A DNA stretch of 64,000 bases, from positions 78,961 through 142,960 of the forward strand of contig WACJ01000439.1 in assembly GCA_008973525.1 (NCBI GenBank), given 5' to 3'. The DNA comes from Stenopsyche tienmushanensis. Lineage: Eukaryota; Arthropoda; Insecta; Trichoptera; Stenopsychidae. Within the stretch, counting starts at the first letter, position 1. Each line of letters begins with the position of its first letter. A program made the translations under genes and the position numbers. The notes below the pieces were generated by a model that was not told the DNA's origin, did no database searches, and worked only from the letters and a program-made list of their open reading frames with translations. Below are positions 1 to 11,394 of the stretch, in pieces.

Positions 1-817
1 GAATATAGCATTACCTTTATTGCAAAGCAAAGTAGACATCTTACGAAATGAACATACCTGAAACAGAATAAAAAATATTACTAATATATCTTATTACAAT
101 GCAAAAAAATAGATCAAAAACAAGCAAATTTTATAATATAGATATTGAGATAATTTAAAAGTATTCCCGCAGGATTCAAAAAAAGTTCATCCAAATAACA
201 GAAGCACATTGAGAATTCGTAGAATTTCGATATAAATTCAATTATTCAATCGTTAGGGGGTAAAAAAATTCCAACAATATTTTGGAACAATAAGTGACCA
301 TAAGAACGAAAGGACTTGTTTAGATCATATCTTAGATTTATAGCACATGTAATATATGTAGACAAAATTTTTAAAGCAGTCAGTGCACATGAATAAGCAA
401 AAGCACGCTTAGGTCAACCTTTTTAGTGCCGCGCAACGATATGTGGTAGTTGGCAACACTTGCAAAAAATGCCAAACGCCGATATATCGTTGCTTATGCG
501 ATAAGACTGTCTCAAAAAAATTGCATATCACGTTTTATTAGGCTGTTGTTAAATATATTAATATAATATATTTTAAATGAGTGATTCAATTGACAATTGT
601 GACATTGAGCCAATGAGACGTTCATTTAAGAGGGAGGAGACATAAAATAAGGATTTGGATCGCATTTATGGATAAAAATAATTTGTTTTGTAGCAGGTAA
701 TACTCTTACATGTTCTATATCAAACAATGGCCGTATGATTATTATTTTTACTTGCAAATATGGTTTTAAAAAAGATGATTGATTTCTTTATTTATTTGTA
801 ATGACTTTCAATTACGG
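1..817. other. AT-rich DNA, no feature recognised
   Basis: No coding frame, RNA gene or repeat shared with the rest of the window was recognised here. It ends where an LTR-like repeat begins. Confidence 0.5.
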
Positions 818-1660
818 TGTAGCGTGGGCGATTTAACCCCTAAAGGAGTACTATCCTAGCGTCTAGGATCCCCCCCTCCACTATTTAGAAAGAGCAATCT
901 TGTACATTGAGCTCGAAGACAGACAGAGACAAAAAGAGGACGTAGCGCAGTTCGGGAGACAGAGACGGAGAGCTTTCCCGCATACATCGCACGATTGTAT
1001 AGATCGTTAGCCTAAATTTATCGACTAATAATGATTTCGATTTCAAGTGTGTTATATGTTTATTACCGAATATTGTGTGCTATCGACAGTGTTTATTTAT
1101 TTAATTGTTTCCTTTTCGTCGCTGTTTGTTGAATGCGTCTTTGTCCAATTATCATTTCCTTCTAAAGCTGGAGCGAATTAATCGATTTCTTGGGTATTGT
1201 TTATGTAAAAAAATAACATAATCTTGTATGCTACCAACAGTGCTTATTTACAATTGACTCTGCCTCGTATTAAATATTATCTTACGCTGATAGGAGCTGA
1301 CTGTAAGTAATTGGTGTAAAGCGATTATGGCATCAACGACTTCATCGATTTTAAATTTGCTCATTCCTCAAAAGGTTAATAATATTCCCATGCAATAGCG
1401 CTGTTAATCTGAGATTTAATTTTACAGATTAGCAGCGACATCTTCCATTTCTCTTCAGGTGCAATGTGCTATTTTAGCAGCGCCATCTTCTGTGGCGCTG
1501 CTAAAATAGCGAGCTGGAGGCGGGAGTCGAGGAGAATCGGAGGTTGACCTTGACTGCGGGAAGACGTCCTTTCCGCAGCCAAATCTCTCTTTCTCATGCC
1601 GAATATTAAGTTACATAGAGAAGAGAGTCTTTTCGTTCGACGCCTGTCCACCCCCTGCTC
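818..1660 (+). repeat. LTR-like repeat (family 4), copy 1, split by a MITE
   Basis: The repeat starts TGTAGCGTGGGCGATT and resumes after the MITE with TATTCCCATGCAATAGCGCTG-like sequence. Two other copies in the window (54832-55190 and, reversed, 36840-37177) carry the same order of blocks without the interruption: a TGTAGCG start, a GATTTAATT block, a CGCCATCTTC block, a GGAGGCGGGAGTC-like block, a polypyrimidine stretch and an AATAAA-like signal. The TG start, the CA end of the reversed copy and the late AATAAA are what is expected of a solo LTR. No primer-binding site, gag or pol was seen next to any copy, so a non-LTR origin is not excluded. The 3' boundary is approximate. Confidence 0.55.
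833..1379 (-). mobile_element. piggyBac-type MITE (family 1), copy A
   Basis: A 547-bp element bounded by TTAA at 833-836 and 1376-1379, with imperfect ends TTAACCCCTAAAGGAG and CCTCAAAAGGTTAA. It contains the family landmarks: a purine-rich GACAGAGACGGAGAG block, the CGCACGATTGTATAGAT block and the ATTGTGTGCTATCGACAGTG block. It belongs to a longer subfamily, shared with 21117-21582 and 60054-60473, that carries an extra CTTACGCTGATAGGAGCTGA block. TTAA targets and CCY termini are hallmarks of piggyBac elements. No transposase is encoded. It sits inside an LTR-like repeat whose other copies lack it. Confidence 0.8.
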
Positions 1661-3224
1661 TCCCGCTCCCTATGTAGCAGCGGCATTGGCCGATGTATAA
1701 TATTTTGATGATATTCATCTAAATCAAAGATATTAGAATTTGGAATCATTAAAATTAAAAACGCTATGACATTCAGTCAATTGCTATTTTTAAGAATCGA
1801 ACGATATGAGAGATAAAAAATATTTTTGAATTAAGCAGGTTGTTTAGTGGAGGCGATATACCAAACAAGTGTTGTCTAATAAGGAAAAAATACTGAGAGC
1901 CATTGAGATCATCTATGTGTTCCTATCGTCTAATTATGACGTTTTCACCGGCATGCAGTGCAAATGAGCAAATCCCTACGTTTGCAACCCCTCTGAAAGA
2001 GAGGTGCTTATAAAGCTGTGGCCGGTTAGTCGCACCTGAACAAACTGAGAGACATCAGCCATGTACATATTCGACCTTATACGTCTCTTTTTCCCGGAGC
2101 GAGGTCGTGTGCATTCATTTCCGCCAAAATCACAGGTCAACGGTTTGTTTGTACACGGTCTGGACAAAGTCGGGGAGATGGCTGGAAATTATGTCGTAGC
2201 AGTTACACGAGCATTATGGCGACGGGTATTCGCGGTACACGTGAACCCCCGCACTAACAAACACATAAGGGGCCAAACGACCGTGTTCTAACTAAATTAT
2301 GATGTCATAATACGACAACGGCGCCCAGCGCGATGACAACCGGCATTACACTGCTGCGAGTACGTTTGCGTGACGAAGGCGCTGCGGTCCATTCGGACAA
2401 AAATGAACGAGCGCTGATTGAGGCCACCCCCCCCGAATTGCAAATTGGACATCACAACCGGACGAATTCCCCACTGGTTCATAGTTATTGCAGCATCTCT
2501 AATGACTTCTGCAGACTTATTCGGCTCATCTTCAATAAAAAAAAAAATGTTTTTGATAACAAATCCAATTTGGGCGTTCGAAGAAATTTGAGGCGTCGGC
2601 GAATATGTTAATACACGTACGTCTGAATAAATTGAAATAAAGTTCGACGATGTCTGGGCTAAGTCTAAAACACGGCTTCAGCTTCGATAATTTGAATTTT
2701 CTTTGACTAAGAGATAATTCAATTTTCTGAACAAAGTTTCTACAAGTTAACGCAATAAGTGTAAAAGGCACATTCAATATAAATCAATTATTAAATATAT
2801 CGTATGTTTATTTATTATTTGAAAATATATTTTATAAATCAAACTGCGTTTTACAAAATGTTTTAGTAATCTTATAACAATGTTAAAAATATATAAAACT
2901 CAATCGGTTTATTGACCGCGTTTAAAAGGTAGAAATGTTGATATTCACTATGGCAGAGATATGCAGAAGCAAATAGATGTGAAAATAAAAATGCAAACAT
3001 GCAGATATCTGGATATGAATGATGCATAGCAAAACAGAACTGACAAAGCAAATTTTAAACAATGAATTTTTGCAGAATCAAGAATTCGTCCATTACTTTG
3101 TTGGGAATGCTGACAATTCAGGGAAATGAAGATTGGCCATTGTACCAGAGCAGCTTCCACTATTGTAAGATTTTAAAACTCTAAAAATATTGTATGATTC
3201 TTCCACTGCAGGTTAAAAATAATA
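1661..3224. other. Unique intergenic stretch, short frames only
   Basis: Frames of 76 codons (2061-2291) and 92 codons (2333-2611) are open but match no family I know, and frames on the opposite strand overlap both. The 2040-2480 part is richer in GC than its flanks. No gene is called. Confidence 0.4.
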
Positions 3225-4250
3225 TATAAAAGTATTTCTCGATGATTTTTCGAGAAATGAGGATTCTCGATTTCAGTTCTCAAATTTATCAAGAATCCTC
3301 AATAAATTTTGATTAACAAAGAAAAATGTATGTAAATAAATATTAATTTTAAAAACATGACTTAACGTTGGTATAGTGATTTAGATCCTGGGCTCTTACT
3401 GTAAAAGTTTGGGTTCAAATCCATATTGTTGAGAAAAAAATACAACAGATCTCCAAAAATAATAAAACCTATAGAATTATAAGTGATGGCGATGATGAAT
3501 GAATGATATATTATATGTTATCCAAGCTTTTTTTTCAATTAATTTCGTAAATGTATGTATTTATAAAGTACATCAATTATATATAAAACATCTTCTATAT
3601 TTTTTTGGGAACGCAAAACCCTAATTTTTTATGAACTTCAAGCCTTGTATAACACGGATTTGTATTACATAACGTTTTTGCGGAACCATATAACCGTGTT
3701 ATATGAGGGATTGTATAATCTATTGAAATTGCTATCGTCGGATAAGTTCTTTATTAATGTCTTTCGACTTTCTGAGAAAGCATGAATATTTTAATGGCAA
3801 AATAAATACGTTTTGGAGGTATTTTTTGCTTCTTAAACATTTTTTTTATCATATCTAGAGTTCCAAGAAAACCTTTAAAACAGAATGCATTTTGGAAGAT
3901 AGGCGAAGAATTATCTTGAAGGATTATTGATATTACGATGGAGAATGTTATACCTAAAAAGAATTAGGAAGAGGAATGTTTTTTTAGATGGAATTGGAAC
4001 GAGGAATGTTTTATGGAAGGAACTAGAACGAGGAACGTGCAATTGTTTGGTTTATGACAGAATACATAGGTTTTAAATTTAAATAACAAAAGTCATATCT
4101 AGAACCCTAATTCTGATTAATGAAAATTTATTTCCGAAATTTTTCGAGAAATCAGAAAATTTCTTAAGATATGAGAATTCTCGATTTTGCACATTTTTCC
4201 GAAAATTCTCAAAATTCGAAGAAACACTAAGGGCAGACATATATTTTCTA
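3225..4250 (+). repeat. AT-rich dispersed repeat (family 10), copy 1
   Basis: Blocks in this interval recur in the same order at 5020-5380. The stretch GAAATTGCTATCGTCGGATAA with the following TTTCGACTTTCT is at about 3723-3850 here and 5027-5145 there. The AAAGTCATAT/GAACCCTAAT block followed by TCGAGAAATCAG and AATTCTCGATTTTGCA is at about 4088-4200 here and 5191-5365 there. A related TCGAGAAATGAGGATTCTCGATT piece lies at 3250-3277. A GTATAACACGG...CCGTGTTATATGAGGG inverted pair at 3645-3710 resembles the ends of the pogo-like elements further on, so this may be a decayed pogo-like transposon. No coding capacity was recognised. Confidence 0.45.
3362..3435 (+). repeat. tRNA-like sequence, probable SINE head or tRNA pseudogene
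   Basis: TGGTATAGTGATT (3369-3381) fits a polymerase III A box, and GGTTCAAATCC (3412-3422) fits a B box apart from A for G. The spacing between them, about 30 bases, is normal for tRNA. The middle contains CTCTTAC, which would place CTT (Lys-like) in the anticodon loop. Acceptor and other stems do not pair well, so this is not a working tRNA. A tRNA-derived SINE head or a pseudogene is the likelier reading. Confidence 0.4.
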
Positions 4251-4349
4251 AGCAAATTGAGGCAATTTTGAATAATTTTGAAGTATCTGAGTTTAATTGG
4301 AAGCTCGATACTCTCTACTATTTTTCGTTCTTTAAATGATCGCACTTTG

Positions 4350-4500
4350 TCTGCACTTGTCTTTTCACACAATGGAATTTGTTAGTTAAAATATTAACCT
4401 GTGTTTGTGTAATATATAAAAAGTGCTACAGGTTGTTTAATGGCGTGTATGTACACGATACCGGCGCATGCGAATAGCGTGTTTATGTACGCCAAAGTTG
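4350..4500 (+). repeat. Dispersed repeat (family 2), copy 1
   Basis: It carries the family core CTGTGTTTGTGTAATATATA (4400-4418 here), preceded by a TTTTCAC/AATTT block and followed by GCGCATGCG and a GCGTGT/TATGTACG block. Related copies lie at 21690-21765, 31140-31345 (reversed), 37255-37480, 43785-43885, 46755-46885 and 53525-53690. No terminal repeats or coding region were found. The most complete form is at 37255-37480. Confidence 0.5.
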
Positions 4501-4579
4501 CTTTACTGCACTGCAGAAATTGCCATTTCTGCCTAATTATTAACACAGAGTTGTGTCCTGATTCAGAAAGTTTTGCACG

Positions 4580-4860
4580 TCGAGTTTAGAAATAAACAGA
4601 GACGGAGAGAGTATTTTGCGCACATCGTACGATTATACAGAACGTTAACACAAATTTATCGACTAATAATGATATATGAATGATATAATGAAGTGATTTT
4701 AAGTGTATTGTTTATGTTTACGCAAGAATTGACCGAATATTGTGTGCTATCGACAGTGTTTATTTATTTATGTACAAACTTCATACATGCTGCGACGATC
4801 CTGACAGATAAGTGATTTTGTACGGATGATAAGTAGTGGACATACAAATATATGTAATTG
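4580..4860 (-). mobile_element. piggyBac-type MITE (family 1) fragment, copy I
   Basis: The internal family landmarks run in order: CAGAGACGGAGAGAGTATT, CACATCGTACGATTATACAGA, TTTATCGACTAATAATGA, GACCGAATATTGTGTGCTAT and the CATGCTGCGACGATCCTGACAGATAA block. The outer TTAA termini are missing or mutated, so this is a truncated copy. Confidence 0.6.
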
Positions 4861-5019
4861 AAATAAAACAGCTAGAAATATGGTAAAAGTAAGTATGGTA
4901 CTTAAAATTAATATCTATCTCTCTATTTCCATCGTCGAAATACAAACAACGTGCAAACAAACATTTTTTTCAACAAAAATCATAATCTAAATAATCTTTC
5001 AACCGTTATAAAATGTGGA

Positions 5020-5380
5020 TATAATTTGCTGAAATTGCTATCGTCGGATAAAATAATAAGGTATTTCGACTTTCTAAGAAGGTATGAATATTTTTGGGGC
5101 GGAACGAATAAGTTCAGAACATATTTTTTGTTTCTCAAACAAAGATAAGACAAGTTTGAAAGTAAAAAAAATGTGGACATTTTTAAAAAAAAGTCATATT
5201 TTGAACCCTAATAAAATCTTGAAACCCACTCTCAGGTAGTATTTCTATCAAGAATATTCGTATGAATTTTATTTTATACAATAAAACTTTATTTCAAAAA
5301 TATATCGAGAAATCAGGAAATTTCTCAAGAAATAAGAATTTTCGATTTTGCATATTTCTCGAGAAGAAATATTATATACA
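5020..5380 (+). repeat. AT-rich dispersed repeat (family 10), copy 2
   Basis: Shorter relative of 3225-4250 with the blocks in the same order. The intervening 3850-4080 material of copy 1 is absent here. Confidence 0.45.
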
Positions 5381-6689
5381 TCAGATAATTGATATGGCGT
5401 CATAAAAAGAAGATTCATTTTATAATCATTGAAAAATCTTTTCTGAATGAAATATTCCTCAAAAAGAATCATGGAATTAAGAATCTTCCAGAAAAGCTAA
5501 GTAACATCATATCATCATATTAAATTTTATTTAGAAAGCAAGTTCTTTCATTTGAACCTAAAAGTCCAACCAAAATAAACCATTTGAAAGTGAATCCTTG
5601 AATTTTGATGAGATAAAAGCACTAATTTATATAAAATTTAATAAAAATTATATTGTTTGGGGTTCGCAATAGTATTTTAAGATATTATGATTATTAAATT
5701 ATATATTTTCCAAATTAAAATTCTACATAAAATCGAACTGATCGCCCATTTTCAATAGGCAACAAATTGGCGACCACCTGATGTGAGCACATAAAAGCTT
5801 GATATCGAAAAAGCTTTCAGTGCAGAAAGCTTTCATCGTTAAGCACAACGAGGAAATTTTCAATGCGCTTCATTATTACAAATTTGTATTTTAAGCATAC
5901 TATAAATACGTACATTGCGCGCATTGAAAATCTTACTCCGAAATGGCGAGTGATATTGTTTTCAGCACAAGTCATCTAATTGCAGTTTAAAGTTGTGTTT
6001 GTCGTCGGTTAGCCGGTCCATCGTTAAATAAGTCACGTTGCACACTTGAAGATGACTCTCCGGAGAAGATCAGTTCTCCAGTTAAGGAACCTTAATGGCG
6101 CTCATCGTCTAACGACCTCCTCATCTCATCTATCCAATTTTGGCAAATTGCTTCCTCCGCCTGAAATCCTCTATCAGACGGCTCTTTGTTTGTTCAATTC
6201 GGAGAAGACTTCAGCAAACATTTAACACCCCCGCTTTTCAAAAGCTTGATTTAAAGCGCCCCTCGCCTTAATTTCTTAATAAAAACGAATTGTTAAGGTC
6301 GCTACAAAATCCAACATTAATATATTCGAGCAAATTTGTGTTTAATTTAACTATTCATTGCACACGGTGCTCATGTTGTAATTACGCTTATATACATTAT
6401 AATAATGTGGCGGTTGCTCAGGGTGAAGATCCATTATTTGGTTACCAATCTGAAGAACCTCGCTAGAACTACTCACAAAGTCGGAAGGAAGATTTGCCGA
6501 CGTGAATAAATCATATCCAAATGTATAAACATCGACTTTCATCTTACATATACGTAATATTAAATATGAAATCCAATCATTATCAAAAATTTTATAATAT
6601 TCATTTGTAACAACAAAATATATAGTACAATGCATTGTCCAATTGTTGTATTCGTATACTGTATGCAGACTTTAAATACCAAATTCTGC
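5381..6689. other. Mostly unique stretch, 94-codon frame not assigned
   Basis: A minus-strand frame of 94 codons (6351-6635) is uninterrupted but resembles no family I know. The 5990-6330 part is less AT-rich and ends with AATAAAAACG and a GCTACA end that recall an LTR, but no second copy exists in the window to fix its limits. Confidence 0.35.
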
Positions 6690-6835
6690 GGCAAAACCTT
6701 TGAGTAGTGAGATAATTTTAAAATTACTTAAACATGATGCTATATTTGTATTTTTGCCATTTATTGTCCGTACAAATCCATTTATCTCTCAGGACCGCGC
6801 GGCGTATATAAAGTTTGTATATCAATAAATGAACA
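6690..6835 (+). mobile_element. piggyBac-type MITE (family 1) 5' fragment
   Basis: It starts with CCTTTGAGTAGTGAGATAAT and continues through ATGCTATATTTGTAT, CCATTTATTGTCCGTACAAA and CTCTCAGGACCG, matching the first 140 bp of the copy at 7163. The rest of the element is lost. Confidence 0.6.
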
Positions 6836-7162
6836 CTCAAAAGCCTTTATTTAATAAGCTTAACATGCATTAATTAAACATTGAAGGGCTGAGGTCTTGT
6901 CTCTTAATATTAGTAGGTAAAAAAGTCCACTTGAGGGTAGGGATTCTGACGGACACAGATAATACATTTAAAAATGCATTAAAATAAATGATGTTTAAAC
7001 GATTCGGATATTGTACAACGATAACATAAAATTCGTATTATACCTAAAAAGCAAAAATAAAAGCGCTATAGAAGGAAAGTCTACAAGTGGTTTCTTGAAC
7101 TAGAACGAGAACTGTAGAAGCAAAAGAAAACGCTTCAATACATTAAATCTCTGTGTTCATCT

Positions 7163-7535
7163 TTAACCATTTGAGTAGTGAGCTTATTTAAAATCATTAT
7201 AAACTTAGATGCTATGTTTGTATGTCCGTCACTTATCATATGTACAAATCCACTTATCTATCAGGACCGTCGCAGCGCGTATGAAACTTGTATTTAAACA
7301 AATAACACCGTCGATAGCACACAATATTCGGTCATTTCTTCGAGTAAACATAAACAATGCACTTGAAATCGATCCATTATGTCATTCACATATCATTCGT
7401 TGATAAATTTGGGTTAACGATCTATACAATCGTACGATGTACGCAAGATATTCTCTCCGTCTCTATTTCTCTCCAAATTCTGTCTGTTTCCAAGCTCAAC
7501 GTGTAAGAATGCTCTTTCTGAATCACTTGTATTTT
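7163..7535 (+). mobile_element. piggyBac-type MITE (family 1), copy F, 3' end lost
   Basis: It begins TTAACCATTTGAGTAGTGAG at 7163 and keeps the full internal order: the ATGCTATGTTTGTATGTC block, CTATCAGGACCGTCGCAGCG, CACCGTCGATAGCACACAAT, the ACACTTGAAATCGAT block, CAATCGTACGATGTACGCAA and CTCTCCGTCTCTATTTCTCT. It stops after CTCTTTCTGAATCACTTGTA, about 30-40 bp short of the usual right end. A 64-codon frame across it is incidental. Confidence 0.75.
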
Positions 7536-7599
7536 AAAATGATTGCGAAACTTTTATGAAACATTAAAAAAATGTTACATATTGTAATATGACATTAAA

Positions 7600-8010
7600 A
7601 GAGTCTCGGGTAGGGAATTTAATCTCGGGGTCCCGAATCCCGGGATTAGTAAATGTAATCCCGAAAAATTCAGGATTGAAATTTTTATCTAACAGAAATT
7701 GAACACCTCACCAGCACATTGAAGGCTACTAAATCGAGACATTCCAGCTGAAATCTGGACGCTTGGAAATAGTGGCGTAACTACTAATTAGCGAGCTTAG
7801 GCGACGCCTAAGGGAAGTAACTGTCTAATCTATGTGTATGTATATACAGTACATATATGTTTTTCAAATTGTTATATTAACCTTTCCCTACCGGTGATGT
7901 ATTTACTACACCTCGACTCTAATAATGTGAATATCGATATGAAATATAATAGATACGGGGTTCAGAATTTTTGTATTTCTCCGTAATATAATTACGAATC
8001 CTCCTTAACT
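7600..8010 (+). repeat. Dispersed repeat (family 6), copy 1
   Basis: It has a CCCGGGATTAGTAA-containing start, an AAATCGAGACATTCCAGCTGAAATC-like block, a GCTTAGGCGACGCCTAAG block and then CGGTGATGTATTTACTACAC with CTCGACTCTAATAATG. The whole order recurs reversed at 43370-43790. Shorter pieces lie at 38990-39038, 45950-46105 and 61203-61420. TTAA at 7877-7880, just before CCTTTCCCTACCGG, may mark one end of a TTAA-targeting element, but similarity continues to its left. No protein was recognised. Confidence 0.55.
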
Positions 8011-9779
8011 AATTTTGGCTCAGGATTGGATTCCCTAGTCTGGGGGCTCGAATATATTTTATTGAGAATATCATGGCATACTCAAATAAATGGTAACGGG
8101 CAGATCATATGGCAAGGTTAACGGATGAAAATTGTATGAATGTATGTTTCATTATAAATATTTAAGGATATATATTATTATATATTGTGTTCGCTGTACC
8201 ATTATTTATTTTTGTTCTTGAAATGTATTCGCGGTAACGATCGTATAAGACAAAGCCTTCATAGACGTCTTCCGATTTCAGTCGAGCCCACCTTTCATTG
8301 AGGCTATATATTTTCCGATTGATGAACCTACCTGCCTCTTCACGGTGGAAACTCTGCTGTTTGCAGACACGTGAAATCCATTAACTGAAGGCTTCGTGCG
8401 GGTCTTACGGCGAAATGATTCATGTTTGAGTGCAATGCAAAAGCTTATGCTTTCAAGAAAGCGAATATCAAAATACCGTTTATATAAAATTAAATATAAC
8501 GTGTCGGTGGTTTTTTAAAAAAATATTTTCGCCGGGCAGACTTTGATATAGCGCCGAGGCTCGCTTTTATTGCTCGCGTAGTAATTTCGCCGATTTGCCA
8601 TATTTACATAGCTTTTTTTTAAATACCGTTCCGGGGGGGTGTTTCCCGCCCTCCCTGCGTACACAACAGTGACATAAATAATGGCCCGTATAAATTTTTC
8701 CATTGGTACACAGGCCCTGGAATTGTTTTTGTTTGCGGAATGAATTTCGTTTTCGCGGAAATCGGGCATTTTTCAAATTTTCAGCATCAGCAACACCGCC
8801 TGGCTTATGATGCTTATTGGAAAACGCTGCTATATTTAGATAGATTTATCGCATCTGGGTCGCGGTGATATATACGCTTTTTTTCTCTATCATCTATCAA
8901 AATCTTCGTTTCTATTTGATATATGTATCTAGTTACCGCGGCCGTAAAAGAACTCTCATCTTCGAGGGCTATCTATCCGCCGCGGCTAATTTCGCGAGAG
9001 ATATTAATAACTTCTGCCCTACATTTTTTATATCGAGCATACCGGAATCATCCATCAATTCTGACCAATCCAAGCAAAAAAATAACGTGTAAACTCGACC
9101 CTGATTTTCTGGAGTTCACCCTTAAATTTACCCCGAGAAATTAGTAAGGGGAAAACCTTGAAAATTCTATATTGATATATCGAAGTCTGTAATACGAAAT
9201 AATGTGATTTAAAAAAATATGATCATCAGACCAAGTGTCTCTTTAATATTATTTATAATATTAGTACACTCTGTCGAACGTCCCTATCAAGGTTTACCCT
9301 AATTTCTTGCATCTAAAAAATTAAATACTGTCGCTTAAGAGTGATTGGATTTGGATAATTTCGTCATTAATTCAATCAAGCGGGAAACCACCACATGAAA
9401 AGTCATGATAAACATTTTTAAATCAATCATTAATCACTTAAAAGCCAGCGACTCACCAGTGAGTCGCTATATTTCTTCACAAAAATCAGCTCAACTAGTT
9501 TGAGAATTCGTCGGAATATCTTGAAAAAAAGCCCTTCCTATTAGTATTATTAGTTAATTGAGACAACCCCAAATAAGCAATCAATTTTAATGGCATGTAT
9601 AATACATGTGTTTTTAAACATATATCTAATAAATAAATATTTTCCCATAATTAGAAATTTAGAACTTGGAGCTTGTTATAGGGTTAAAATTTATAATATA
9701 TCTCATTCAATGTCTGACAATGTAATTGAATCAATGTCCAGAAATTTGTAGTGAAATCAATCAACATACTGAATAAACT
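8011..9779. other. Unique intergenic stretch, no gene recognised
   Basis: The 8470-9140 part is richer in GC and contains overlapping open frames on both strands (8515-8776 minus, 8865-9144 plus). Being open on both strands at once argues for composition rather than coding. Nothing in it matches a known domain. Confidence 0.4.
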
Positions 9780-10390
9780 CATTTTTTTTGTGCGACTTTT
9801 TTTGTGCGACTTTTTTTGTGCGACTTTTTTTTGTGCGATTTCGAAGTTATGCGGTTTTTTAAAAACAATTTTTTATTTTTTTAAAATTTCATAAAATAAG
9901 GGCAAAAAATGACTTGACTGATTTTTTTTTAAACAGTCGCCATTCTGAGATCTATTTTTTTGAGTTAGGGACTATAGTGATATCTTCACTAATTATTAAT
10001 TACATTATTAGAAAGAGAAAATCTACCACGATAATATTGACACTGGGTATACTATTTCTTCCGAAGAAAAAAAGCGATTTCGAGTCATATCGAAAATCGC
10101 AACAAAAATTATCATACAGCGATGTTATTTTGTAATTAAAATAGATAGTATTTCTCTAGTGGATCTCTGACATTTGAGATGCCAGATGTTATTTTTTAAT
10201 TGCCTTATTGTTTTCCTGGTTTTTTATTAACTTTTTTTTATGCGATTTTGGATATATTTTATATAGCTGTTTCAAAGTTATGCGGTTTTCAAAATCACTT
10301 TTTCTATGCAAGTCATAGATTTTTTTGTGCGATTTCTTTTAGTGCGATTTTCTAGTGCGGAACGCATCTACCGCACAAAAAAAATTAAAG
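9780..10390 (+). mobile_element. pogo/Tigger-like element remnant with iterated GTGCGA motif
   Basis: The signature of the family is TTTTTTGTGCGATTTC followed by GAAGTTATGCGGTTTTT and later GTGCGATTTT again, shared with 57097-58328, 32931-33366 and 47447-48150. Here the left part holds four copies of GTGCGA at 9790, 9804, 9818 and 9833. The CACTTGGG terminal repeats seen in the relatives are missing. A 73-codon frame inside (9914-10135) is not recognisable. Assignment to pogo/Tigger is inferred from the TIR style and TA targets of the relatives. Confidence 0.5.
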
Positions 10391-11394
10391 TATATTCAAT
10401 TTTTTTTTTCATCTTTAATTATATCATATAGTGATTTTTGGTGGTTATTATAACCTAGTCCAATGGTATATATAATTTATAGAACGACATTAATGATTTT
10501 TTGAAAGCCTGCCTATATTTTTACAGTAGAGCAAAAATGCTATTGTATAAAAGTGTCTGCATTTCCAGTGGAATATTTGAGAAGCATGATGAATATTTTT
10601 ATATGCACAGAATATGAGTTTTATATAATGGTATCAGAGCTATGCCACTGTTTATTCAATGCGGAGTACCATAATATTTTCAAAGATTTTACATTTCAAA
10701 GCTCGAACTATTTTCAATATCTCATATTATATTTATAGTATTAGTAAAAATATAAATATTATAATACCAGATCATTTGAGATGCTGATTAATGTAGATCA
10801 TTTAGAATTTATAACACTATAAATTATTGAATTTGAAAAAATCTAAATGATTGTTTGAATCACAAGGTTCTAAGTTCGCAGAAATTCCCGATATAACAGA
10901 TAGAACTTATGTAACATTATTTCGTTCTACAATACAATTTCATTAACTCAAACATGAGACCAGAAAATCGTTTAGAATTTATTACATCAGTGAATCGTTT
11001 AATGGCTTTTGAATAAGGTCAACGAAGCATGATAGCTTGAATATGTTCTACGATTTTGAATTGTGTCAACCTTATCGCATGATTTATCAAAATATTAAGA
11101 ACATCAACGCTGAATGGATACTAGAAAAATGTATTGGTAGTGTTTGTTCAATGTGTTTCATCAGCTGAATTCAAAGTCAAACAAATTAAGTGGAAATGGC
11201 AACAAAAAACAATGAAGTTGTTAAGTATTTTACTCTAAAATGCACATAGAAATGACTCTTTTTGTTGAAAAAGTGGAATTGTTTGTTTTTTTAAACGAAG
11301 AAACTTCTAAAACAATACTTCCCAAGCAACATAATACAGGGTGTTATGCACATGGACCGACAATTTTTTGAAAAGTTTCGTTTAAAGAAAATTT
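10391..11394. other. AT-rich stretch, nothing recognised
   Basis: No repeat shared with the window, no RNA signal and no frame longer than 61 codons was seen. Confidence 0.45.

Noticed and set aside
5990..6330. A possible LTR with a GTGTTTGTCGTCGG start, late AATAAA and a GCTACA end
   Set aside because: There is no second copy in the window, no target duplication and no adjacent retroviral-type gene, so the limits are arbitrary.
6351..6635. A 94-codon minus-strand frame as a possible gene
   Set aside because: No motif, no splice context and no second copy. In AT-rich DNA a frame of this length is not rare enough to call.
9781..9840. The regularly spaced GTGCGA motif as a CRISPR array
   Set aside because: The units are 14-15 bp with T-run spacers, in a eukaryotic transposon. 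There are no repeat/spacer dimensions and no cas genes.
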